NCBI GenBank assembly: GCA_900758885.1
Contig: CAAETD010000124.1
Span: 1-27,317 of the forward strand
Source: an uncultured Collinsella sp.
Lineage (GTDB): Bacteria > Actinomycetota > Coriobacteriia > Coriobacteriales > Coriobacteriaceae
Direction of reading: 5' to 3'
DNA length: 27,317 nucleotides
Below are positions 15,696 to 22,357 of this stretch, one piece after another (position 1 is the stretch's first letter; each line of letters begins with the position of its first letter). Below the pieces are notes generated by a model. It was not told the origin of the DNA. It saw nothing but the letters and a program-made list of their open reading frames with translations, and did not search any database. The position numbers and the translations under genes were made by a program.

Positions 15696-15830
15696 CTAGA
15701 CAGTGAGACGCTTGCGGCCCTTGGCGCGACGACGGGCGAGCACGGCACGACCACCCTTAGTGGCCATACGGGCACGGAAGCCATGGGTCTTGGCACGCTT
15801 ACGCTTATTAGGCTGATACGTACGCTTCAT
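15696..15830 (-). CDS. rpmH: 50S ribosomal protein L34
   Basis: A 44-aa protein of canonical L34 length and sequence (MKRTYQPNKRKRAKTHGFRA onwards, rich in Arg and Lys). ATG 15830 is chosen because CAGGAGGAAC precedes it and the family starts at MKRT; 20 further in-frame residues upstream are non-coding leader. It is the first gene of the operon, with its promoter at 15903-15932. Confidence 0.98.
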   Translation of the reverse strand: MKRTYQPNKRKRAKTHGFRARMATKGGRAVLARRRAKGRKRLTV

Positions 15831-15902
15831 CTTAAGTTCCTCCTGCTGCATTTCGAGTGTCCGCTGGGACGCGGACGCAGATATAGACACGTGAGCTTGA
15901 AG

Positions 15903-15932
15903 ATTGTAGGGAAATCAATGTTCAAATGTCAA
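15903..15932 (-). promoter_or_regulatory. Strong sigma-70-type promoter of rpmH operon
   Basis: On the minus strand a perfect TTGACA (15932-15927) and TACAAT (15908-15903) are separated by 18 nt. The predicted start of transcription is near 15896, giving a leader of about 65 nt before the L34 start. It lies at the edge of the DnaA-box region. Confidence 0.8.
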
Positions 15933-16027
15933 GAAATCAAAGGTAAAAGGTTGCGCAGTTCACACGGTTCCCCCATAAGCCAAGCTCGATTTAGCGGTGC
16001 ATGGCAACTTTTCATGATATTTCATCG

Positions 16028-16112
16028 AGTTTTCAACAGGTCATGTTGGCAATGTTGAGAACTTTTCGCCCGTTTTCCAAAGTTTTCAACAGGTTTTGAA
16101 AAGTTGTCGAAA
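16028..16112. other. oriC: oriC part 1: DnaA-box cluster
   Basis: The 285-bp gap between the rpmH leader and the GHKL gene holds two identical copies of AGTTTTCAACAGGT (16028-16041 and 16081-16094). Each includes the box-like TTTTCAACA, 7 of 9 to TTATCCACA. A weaker TGTTGAGAA lies at 16053-16061 (TTCTCAACA on the minus strand). At 16094-16112 a composite TTTTGAAAAGTTGTCGAAA recurs with two changes at 19260-19278 after dnaA. Together with gene context this supports part of a bipartite origin. It may also be the dnaA-operon control region; TACTAT at 16137 could be a -10 but no good -35 pairs with it. Confidence 0.75.
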
Positions 16113-16175
16113 GATGAGAAACGTTGCACGGTGAGCTACTATTTGTTCGAAACCTTTTGAAAGATTGCGAGCGGC

Positions 16176-17504
16176 ATGTCTGACGACTTTTACACCATGG
16201 TCGATTCCGGAGACCCGGCACCCGACAACGAGCACATCACCGGCGTGCGCGAAGAGCGTGCGGAAGGCGAGCAGACGACCACGCAGGCGCCAAAAGCCAT
16301 GTACGCCGCGCGCATCGCCGTCTATGACGACATGCTGTCGACACCGCGGGTGATCGTCATTGATCCGCAAGATGTCCGCACGTATTTGGAAGAGACGACC
16401 AACACCGTCTACCAGTGCATGAAAGAACAAGGTGGCCATATCTCGCTCATGGTCATCCGCGAGATTGTCGAAAACTTTATCCACGCACACTTTGCCGAGC
16501 CCATCATCTCGATTCTGGACGGCGGAGACACCATCCGCTTTGCTGACCAAGGACCCGGCATCGACGACAAGGAACGTGCTTTCGACTTTGGCGTTACCAG
16601 CGCAAACAGCAAGATGAAGCGCTATATCCGTGGAACCGGAGCAGGGTTTCCCATGGTGCAGGAGTATTTGGAAAACGCCGGCGGTGCCGTATCCATCGAG
16701 GACAACATGGGCAACGGCACCGTGGTTACGGTAAGCCTGAACCCTAAACGCGTGCAGGAAATCGAGCGTGCCGGCGGACGCGGCGCTGCCGTGCGGCCCG
16801 AGACGGAGCAGCCCACATATCCCCTGCCGGGAGCTTTTGCGCAGCAGCCCGTGGCAACGCAGCAGATGCAGCCCCCCGTGGGACAGATGCAGCAGCCCGG
16901 AATGCTTCCCACACAAGAACCCCAGGCGGCATCTATGTCGATGCCGCCAAACATGCCAGAGGCCATGCCACTGGCTGATCAGGATGCAGCAGCAATGCAG
17001 CAGGCGACGGAGGCGCCGGGTGGCCAGCAAATGGGCTATCAGCCGTACCAACAGGGATATCCATATCAGCAGATGCCGCCACTGGGGTATGGCCAGCAGT
17101 TCCCGCAGCAGTACCAGCAGATGCCGCAGCAGCAGTACAACCCCTGGGCCCAACAGATGCCTCCGCAGCCTTACCAACAGTGGCCTCAAAGTTTTCAACA
17201 GCAAATGCCGCCGACGCAGAGTTCTCAACAACCAGCAGCTCAAATGATGTATCCTAATGCAGTAAATCAGTATGCACAGCCACAACCGGACGTGTTCGTA
17301 AGCGATCGCGGCAACGCCGCGCTGGGCTATCTGGCGCAAAATCAAGCGTGCGGCGCAACCGATCTTGCGAGGGCGTTTGGAAACTCGGCCCCCACTTGGT
17401 CACGCACGCTCAATGACTTGGCGCAGGCCGGCTTGGTCATCAAGCATGGCCAGAAATACCATCTGACCGAACTCGGCGCCGCTCGCGTGCGAGCTCAGAG
17501 CTAA
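16176..17504 (+). CDS. GHKL ATPase - Gln-rich linker - winged-helix protein, uncharacterised
   Basis: A 442-aa protein with three parts. Residues about 48-195 resemble a histidine-kinase-like (GHKL/Bergerat) ATPase: N-box REIVENFIHAHF (about 94-105), G1 FADQGPGIDD (about 122), G2-like RGTGAGFPMVQEYLE (about 152) and a final NGTVVTVSL. There is no His phosphoacceptor or membrane domain. Residues about 205-370 are Gln/Pro/Met/Tyr-rich and surely disordered. Residues about 378-438 look like a winged helix (LGYLAQNQ, then DLARAFGNSAPTWSRTLNDLAQAGLV and YHLTELG), as in small DNA-binding regulators. It lies 15 nt upstream of dnaA on the same strand, so it is probably in the dnaA transcript. I do not recognise a named family. 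An ATP-dependent regulator of origin or dnaA expression is inference. The ribosome site at ATG 16176 is weak, so the start is less certain. Confidence 0.75.
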   Translation: MSDDFYTMVDSGDPAPDNEHITGVREERAEGEQTTTQAPKAMYAARIAVYDDMLSTPRVIVIDPQDVRTYLEETTNTVYQCMKEQGGHISLMVIREIVENFIHAHFAEPIISILDGGDTIRFADQGPGIDDKERAFDFGVTSANSKMKRYIRGTGAGFPMVQEYLENAGGAVSIEDNMGNGTVVTVSLNPKRVQEIERAGGRGAAVRPETEQPTYPLPGAFAQQPVATQQMQPPVGQMQQPGMLPTQEPQAASMSMPPNMPEAMPLADQDAAAMQQATEAPGGQQMGYQPYQQGYPYQQMPPLGYGQQFPQQYQQMPQQQYNPWAQQMPPQPYQQWPQSFQQQMPPTQSSQQPAAQMMYPNAVNQYAQPQPDVFVSDRGNAALGYLAQNQACGATDLARAFGNSAPTWSRTLNDLAQAGLVIKHGQKYHLTELGAARVRAQS

Positions 17505-17519
17505 AGAACGGGAGAGACA

Positions 17520-19244
17520 GTGGACGAGGAAGCAAGCATCATCCTGGGGGATGCCATCGCCTTTTGCCAGCGCGACGGCCAAGATGCACGCCTCATCAAC
17601 ATGCTGGGGCAATCGCGCGCCATAAGCCTGACCGAAGATACGCTCACGATCGAGGCCCCCTCGCGCTTTGCCATCGCGCAGCTCAAAAAGCATCAGCCGA
17701 CTATTGAGGCTTATCTGGAAGAAATCGCCTTTGCACCGATTGCGCTCGACATCGTGGCGCCGCAAGGCGCCGCGACGGAATCCGCTGCCGCGACGGCGCC
17801 CGCCACGGCTCCCGCTGCTTCCCCGACGGTACCAGCCTCCGCAAGCGACGTGCCGACAATCGAGCACCAGCACAGCGATGTTTCCCGTGAAACCATGGCG
17901 CCGTTGCCGACCGCGGCTGCGACGTCAACGAACGCACCCGTCACGCACATGCCCATCGCTCACGACGCAGCGGCGGGCGCGGATTCGGGCATTGCAATCA
18001 AGAACACGCTCTCGGCCGACGATTTTCGCCGCATGATGAACCAGATGAAGGGCGGAGCGCCGACTAAATCCACGCAAGCTGCGACCCCCGCTTCACCCAT
18101 GCCAGCACCAACCGTGCCGGCCGAGCAGAATACGGATGGAGCCCCGCTCGCCGCGAACTCAAAATTTACCTTTGAGAACTTTGTCTACGGCCCCGAGAAC
18201 AGCCATGCCTATCGCTCGGCGCTCAAGTTTGCCGCCCTCGCGGACGAGCGCGGCACATGCACATCACTGTTCATCTACGGCAAATCGGGCCTGGGCAAGA
18301 CGCACCTGCTGCTTGCCATCAAAAACGAGCTCGCCGAGAAGTCGCCCGAGATCAAGGTCAAGTATGCCAACTCCCAGGCATATCTGGACGACCTGATGAC
18401 CGAGTTCGACCGCCAAAAGAAGAGCAACGCCCCTATCATGCAGGCGTACCACGGTGTGGACGTGCTCATCATCGATGACATCCAAAACATCATCGGCAAG
18501 CGCGCGAGCGTGGACTACTTTTTCCAGCTCATGGACGAGTTCATCCGCAACAACAAGAAAGTCGTCATCGCGGCAGACCGCGCCCCCAAGGACCTGAGCA
18601 TGGACGAGCGTCTGACCAGCCGCTTCAACGCCGGCATGCTCTGCCTAGTCGCAGAGCCCAGCTACGAGATGAAATACAAGATCTTGCAGCGCTATTACGA
18701 GAACACCATCGTCGCCGCTCCCGAGGCAGGCGACGACTCGCTGCTGGCGGCCTATGGGGGCGACGGCGGGCACCTGACCGATGAACACTTTAAGCACATG
18801 GCAGAGGTGTCGGGCACCAACATCCGCGAACTCGAGAGCTTTTGCGAGCGCTGCGCCGGCGAGGCGGGCGACCGCGAGCGCGAGGGCGGAGAGCTCACCT
18901 TTGACGATATCGACGCCATCGCCAGCCAGTACTTCGACACATCGGCCAAAAAGATCAACGTGCAAACGGTTCAGTCCGTCATCGAAGAGCAGTACGGCGT
19001 GACGCACGAGGAGCTCATCGGCCCGCGTCGCAACGCCAATATCGCCAAAGCACGCCATATCGCTATCTACCTGGCCATCGAGATGTGCGAGATGACGACC
19101 ACGGCGGTGGGCGCCGAATTTGGCAACCGCAACCACTCGACCGTCAGCACGAGCTACAAAAAGGTCCAGAAGATGATCCAGGAAGACCGCACCGTCACCG
19201 AAGACCTTAAGTCGCTGCGCGATAAAATTACACTGCGCTCGTAG
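17520..19244 (+). CDS. dnaA: Chromosomal replication initiator DnaA
   Basis: A 574-aa AAA+ initiator that binds DnaA boxes and opens the origin. GTG start with GGGAG five bases upstream. Domain I is about 1-80 (ending FAIAQLKKHQPTIEAYLEEI). Domain II is an unusually long Ala/Pro/Thr linker, about 80-205. Domain III has NFVYGPENSHAYRSAL, Walker A GKSGLGKTHLLLAI (about 257), Walker B VLIIDDIQNI, sensor I VVIAADRAPKDLS, the Arg finger LTSRFNAG and sensor II NIRELESF. Domain IV contains ARHIAIYLAIEM and the signature FGNRNHSTVSTSYKKV (about 532-547). Most DnaAs have GRDH here, so the base-contacting Asp is Asn. The linker DNA encodes a parS-like site at 17879-17894. It is followed by the dnaA-dnaN origin part. 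Confidence 0.97.
   Translation: MDEEASIILGDAIAFCQRDGQDARLINMLGQSRAISLTEDTLTIEAPSRFAIAQLKKHQPTIEAYLEEIAFAPIALDIVAPQGAATESAAATAPATAPAASPTVPASASDVPTIEHQHSDVSRETMAPLPTAAATSTNAPVTHMPIAHDAAAGADSGIAIKNTLSADDFRRMMNQMKGGAPTKSTQAATPASPMPAPTVPAEQNTDGAPLAANSKFTFENFVYGPENSHAYRSALKFAALADERGTCTSLFIYGKSGLGKTHLLLAIKNELAEKSPEIKVKYANSQAYLDDLMTEFDRQKKSNAPIMQAYHGVDVLIIDDIQNIIGKRASVDYFFQLMDEFIRNNKKVVIAADRAPKDLSMDERLTSRFNAGMLCLVAEPSYEMKYKILQRYYENTIVAAPEAGDDSLLAAYGGDGGHLTDEHFKHMAEVSGTNIRELESFCERCAGEAGDREREGGELTFDDIDAIASQYFDTSAKKINVQTVQSVIEEQYGVTHEELIGPRRNANIAKARHIAIYLAIEMCEMTTTAVGAEFGNRNHSTVSTSYKKVQKMIQEDRTVTEDLKSLRDKITLRS
17879..17894. other. parS-like site inside dnaA
   Basis: TGTTTCCCGTGAAACC matches 14 of 16 bases of TGTTTCACGTGAAACA (base 7 and base 16 differ). 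It is translated as part of DVSRET in the DnaA linker, a segment free to carry a DNA site. ParB binding is not shown. Confidence 0.5.
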
Positions 19245-19256
19245 GGAAATAGAGAC

Positions 19257-19464
19257 ACCTGTTGAAAACTTGTCGAAACCACGGGCATAAGGTGTCTAAA
19301 ACCCAACCCGCGGTGATGAAAAGTTTTGCGCAGGTTTTGAACGTGGAAAACCACCCCTGTTGCACACAGGTTGCTGTCGATTCTCTTTTTGGGTCTGACC
19401 TGCGTCTTTGGGAGTAATCAACAGTTTCGTCAGTGCTATTACTATTATTAAGATATTTATATCT
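19257..19464. other. oriC: oriC part 2: dnaA-dnaN intergenic origin with DnaA-trios and AT-rich unwinding region
   Basis: The 238-bp dnaA-dnaN gap has AGTTTTCAACAGGT on the minus strand (19257-19270), identical to both copies upstream of the GHKL gene. TTGTCGAAA follows (19270-19278), then CAGGTTTTGAA (19331-19341, also at 16090-16100) and CGTGGAAAA (19342-19350; TTTTCCACG on minus). TAATCAACA (19415-19423) is a further box, 7 of 9 to consensus. It is followed after 12 bp by minus-strand TAATAATAGTAATAG (19450-19436), five TA[G/A] triplets in the orientation of Bacillus DnaA-trios. Then comes the AT-rich inverted repeat AGATATTTATATCT (19451-19464). This is the likely melting site. Confidence 0.8.
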
Positions 19465-19482
19465 ATAGAAAGGTATTAAAAG

Positions 19483-20586
19483 ATGAAGTTCACCGTCAGC
19501 CAGAGCTCGCTTACACAAGCCATCGGCGTCGTTATGAAGGGTGTCGCTTCGGCATCCACCCTCCCCATCCTGTCGGGCGTGCTCGTTAAGGCCCAAGACG
19601 GCATCTTGGAATTCCAGACCTCTAACTACACCATCTCGATCCGTCATCGCATCGCGGCGCATGTCGAAGAAGAGGGCGAGATGGTTATCCCCTGTAAGAT
19701 GCTCTCCAATATCACCAAGACCCTCCCCGATGCCCCGGTCACCTTTGAGCTGTCCGAGCGCCAGGTGCTGATTGGTTGCGAGAAGAGCTCTTTCCGCCTG
19801 AACACGCTTGATGCTAATGACTTCCCCGAGTTTCCGGCCTATGCCATCGAGAGCGCCGTGGAACTGCCGACCGATATCTTGTCCGAGATGGTCGGCCGCG
19901 TGTGGCGCGTCACCTCGACCGACAAGGCCCGCCCCATCCTGGGTGGCGTGCACATGAAGGTCGAGAACAACACCGTGCGCCTGGTGGCGACCGATTCCTT
20001 CCGTTTGGCCGTGTGCGATACGCAGGTCGAGACCTCGACCCTCGAAGGCTCCTTTGAGCTCAACGTTCCGGCCGACGCCTTTAACGACGCACTGAACATC
20101 ATGGCCAGCCAGGCGACCATCATGATCGGGGCTACCGACACCCAGGTCGTCTTTGAGGCCGGCAACACCACCTACGTGTCGCGCCGCATCGAGGGCGTGT
20201 ACCCCAACTACAAGCAGCTCATCCCCGATTCGTGCGTGACGAGCGTCAAGATCGACGTCGCCGCCTTTAACGCCGCCCTCAAGCGCGTGGCCGTTATCGC
20301 GAGCGCCAACCCCGCCGTCAAGTTCGAGATCGATGTCGAGAACGGGCAGATGGGCCTGTCCTCCATTTCCAATGACCAGGACCTTGCGCAGGAGACGATC
20401 GATGTCGAGGCCGAGGGCGAGTCGGGCACCATCGCCTTCAACTACCACTACATCTTCGGCTGCCTCAATGCCCTGTCCAAGGAGAAGGAGATCACGCTGG
20501 AGCTCAAGAGCTACTCGCAGGCGGGCATCTTCAAGTCCTACGACAAGATCAACTATCTGTACCTGGTCATGCCGGTTCGCATCTAG
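19483..20586 (+). CDS. dnaN: DNA polymerase III sliding clamp (beta subunit)
   Basis: A 367-aa clamp that tethers polymerase III to DNA as a dimeric ring. Three repeated clamp folds are seen: MKFTVSQSSLTQAIGVVMKGVAS with LPILSGVLV (1-120), RPILGGVHMKVENNTVRLVATDSFRLAV (about 125-245), and IEGVYPNYKQLIPDS through YLVMPVRI (245-367). The C-terminal MPVR is the family's protein-binding end. Length is normal. ATG with AAAGG nine bases upstream. It lies directly after the AT-rich origin segment, which may also hold its promoter. Confidence 0.97.
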   Translation: MKFTVSQSSLTQAIGVVMKGVASASTLPILSGVLVKAQDGILEFQTSNYTISIRHRIAAHVEEEGEMVIPCKMLSNITKTLPDAPVTFELSERQVLIGCEKSSFRLNTLDANDFPEFPAYAIESAVELPTDILSEMVGRVWRVTSTDKARPILGGVHMKVENNTVRLVATDSFRLAVCDTQVETSTLEGSFELNVPADAFNDALNIMASQATIMIGATDTQVVFEAGNTTYVSRRIEGVYPNYKQLIPDSCVTSVKIDVAAFNAALKRVAVIASANPAVKFEIDVENGQMGLSSISNDQDLAQETIDVEAEGESGTIAFNYHYIFGCLNALSKEKEITLELKSYSQAGIFKSYDKINYLYLVMPVRI

Positions 20587-20595
20587 CGCTGCGCC

Positions 20596-21702
20596 ATGAC
20601 CATGTTCGCCCGCGATCTTTCCGTCGCGCACTACCGCAGTTTCGAGAGCTATCGTCTTGCCCTGGACGAGGGTGTGACGATACTTGCGGGACCCAACGCG
20701 GCGGGAAAGACCAATCTCATAGAGGCGCTGCAGCTGCTGACGAGCGGCGCCTCGTTTAGGCATCCGACCGCAGCCGAGCTCGTCCATGATGGCGTGGGCT
20801 CGTGCAAGATCGAGCTGAGGCTCGAGGGCGACGGCCGCGTACTTGATATGGGATTGAGCGCGGAGGACGGTAAACGCTCGTTTAGCCGCAACGGCAAGAG
20901 ATGCTCTGCCGCCGGTGTGCGCGGGGTTCTGCCGAGCGTGCTGTTTTGCCCCGACCATCTGGACATGGTTAAGCGAGGCGCCAGTGTGCGCCGCGCCGCC
21001 CTCGACGACTTTGGCATGCAACTGAGCGCACGCTATGCCGATCTTGCGAGTACCTATGGTCGCTGCGTGACCCAGCGTAACGCCTTGCTCAAGGAGGCCT
21101 GGTGCTGCCGCGAGATGCTCGGCGCGTGGAACGATTCGATTGCCCGCGCGGGCGCGGCTCTGCTCGTGCACCGGTTGGCCCTGCTCGACCGGCTGGCGGG
21201 CCATGTGCGTACTGCCTACGGGCAAGTGGCGTCCGGTGAAGCCGCCAACGTGTCCTATGCGTCCACGCTGGGGGATTTGCCCCAGGTCGAGGATCGCGAA
21301 GAGCTGAAGGGCTGGGCGTACGAGCGCATGCTGGCCGCCCTTGATGAGCACGCCGACGAGGAAATTCGCCGCGGCGTGACGTTGGTGGGACCGCATCGCG
21401 ACGAGATTGAATTTACCGTGGCGGGTCGCTCCGCTCGTTCATTTGCCAGCCAAGGACAGCAACGAACGTTGGTTCTGGCCTGGAAGGTGGCCGAGGTGGC
21501 CGTGGCTCGCGATGTTCTGGGTACTGCTCCGCTGTTGCTTCTGGACGACGTGATGAGCGAGCTCGACGGCGAGCGCCGCGGTGCTTTTCTGCGGCTGATC
21601 GGCGATGATATCCAGACGGTCATAACCACGACCAACCTGGGATACTTTACCGATGACCTGCTTGATCGAGCCAAGGTGGTGAGCATGGGTGAGACGTGCT
21701 AA
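20596..21702 (+). CDS. recF: DNA replication and repair protein RecF
   Basis: A 368-aa SMC-like ATPase that helps load RecA at gaps. Walker A is AGPNAAGKTNLIEALQ (about 32-46), the signature motif is FASQGQQRTLVLAWKVAEV (about 290) and Walker B is LLLLDDVMSELDGERR. The start follows dnaN after only 9 nt, with ATG at 20596 and again at 20602; no ribosome site decides between them. It overlaps the next gene (dciA) by 14 nt. Confidence 0.95.
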   Translation: MTMFARDLSVAHYRSFESYRLALDEGVTILAGPNAAGKTNLIEALQLLTSGASFRHPTAAELVHDGVGSCKIELRLEGDGRVLDMGLSAEDGKRSFSRNGKRCSAAGVRGVLPSVLFCPDHLDMVKRGASVRRAALDDFGMQLSARYADLASTYGRCVTQRNALLKEAWCCREMLGAWNDSIARAGAALLVHRLALLDRLAGHVRTAYGQVASGEAANVSYASTLGDLPQVEDREELKGWAYERMLAALDEHADEEIRRGVTLVGPHRDEIEFTVAGRSARSFASQGQQRTLVLAWKVAEVAVARDVLGTAPLLLLDDVMSELDGERRGAFLRLIGDDIQTVITTTNLGYFTDDLLDRAKVVSMGETC

Positions 21703-22252
21703 TTACGAGCGCGAGAGCGAGACGGTCGCCTTCAGTGGGTTTTTGAACGCAGAGCGCCAGCGCATCCTGGCGTCGGCGACGCCTGAGCGCCGTGCGCAGA
21801 TGGAGGCTGCCGAGGAGTCGCGCGCGGTCTATCGCGCGTGGAACGCGGTGTGCTCGGGCACGCGCGAGGGGCGGCATGTGACGGGTCTGCGCTACCTGCC
21901 CGAGTCCAATGAGCTGCTGGTATATCTCGATTCGCCCTCGTGGACGCAGGAAATGACGCTGTTGCGTGAGATCATCCGCGCGCGCATGGAGCGCGCCGGT
22001 GCTCATGTGGACGGCCTGGTGTTCAAAACCACCGCACCCGGTCACACGCCGCCCGCCGCTAAGGAGCGCCTGCGCCCGGCGACGACCGAGCGCCCGCCGG
22101 CCCCGCACGCCGACCTAAGTGAGGCCGAGCGCACCGAGATTGAGCGCCAGGTGGCGCCCATCGAAGACCAAAAACTGCGCGAGGCCCTCGAGAACGCCAT
22201 GAGAGCCAGTGCCGAGTGGGCCAAGGGCGTGCAAGGCAAAAAAGAGCCTTAA
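21689..22252 (+). CDS. dciA: DciA-like (DUF721) replicative-helicase loading protein
   Basis: A 187-aa protein between recF and gyrB, the classical place of the actinobacterial DUF721 gene. Residues about 35-115 match the DUF721 style: AVYRAWNAVCSGTREGRHVTG, YLPESNELLVYLDSPSWTQE and MTLLREIIRARMERAG. The fold is KH-like and in other bacteria DciA aids DnaB loading. The C-terminal 70 residues are charged and probably disordered (TERPPAPHADLSEAERTE). GTG start at 21689, inside recF, with AAGGTGG upstream. A terminator follows at 22279. The assignment is by position and pattern, without a search. Confidence 0.85.
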   Translation: MRRANYERESETVAFSGFLNAERQRILASATPERRAQMEAAEESRAVYRAWNAVCSGTREGRHVTGLRYLPESNELLVYLDSPSWTQEMTLLREIIRARMERAGAHVDGLVFKTTAPGHTPPAAKERLRPATTERPPAPHADLSEAERTEIERQVAPIEDQKLREALENAMRASAEWAKGVQGKKEP

Positions 22253-22278
22253 ATCGCATCTGGTGGCCTTGTAGAGCC

Positions 22279-22308
22279 AAATACCCTCGTTCCCGAGGGT
22301 ATTTTTTT
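22279..22308 (+). terminator. Rho-independent terminator after dciA
   Basis: ATACCCTCG (22281-22289) pairs with CGAGGGTAT (22294-22302) across a TTCC loop and is followed by six T. It ends the dnaA-dciA run of genes and leaves gyrB to its own promoter. A weak candidate, TTTACG with TACACA 17 nt later, lies at about 22305-22333. Confidence 0.9.
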
Positions 22309-22357
22309 ACGATAAACTAGTAAGGCTGTACACATTTTCTTGACTGAAGGAGGACGT

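Noticed and set aside
16086..17345. 419-aa minus-strand frame opposite the GHKL gene
   Set aside because: Leu/Arg/His-rich shadow frame produced by the Gln-rich codons on the other strand; the plus-strand frame has coherent ATPase and winged-helix motifs.
19228..21396. 722-aa minus-strand frame across dnaN and recF
   Set aside because: It is antisense to two certain genes and to the origin gap, with His/Gly/Ala-rich noise composition.
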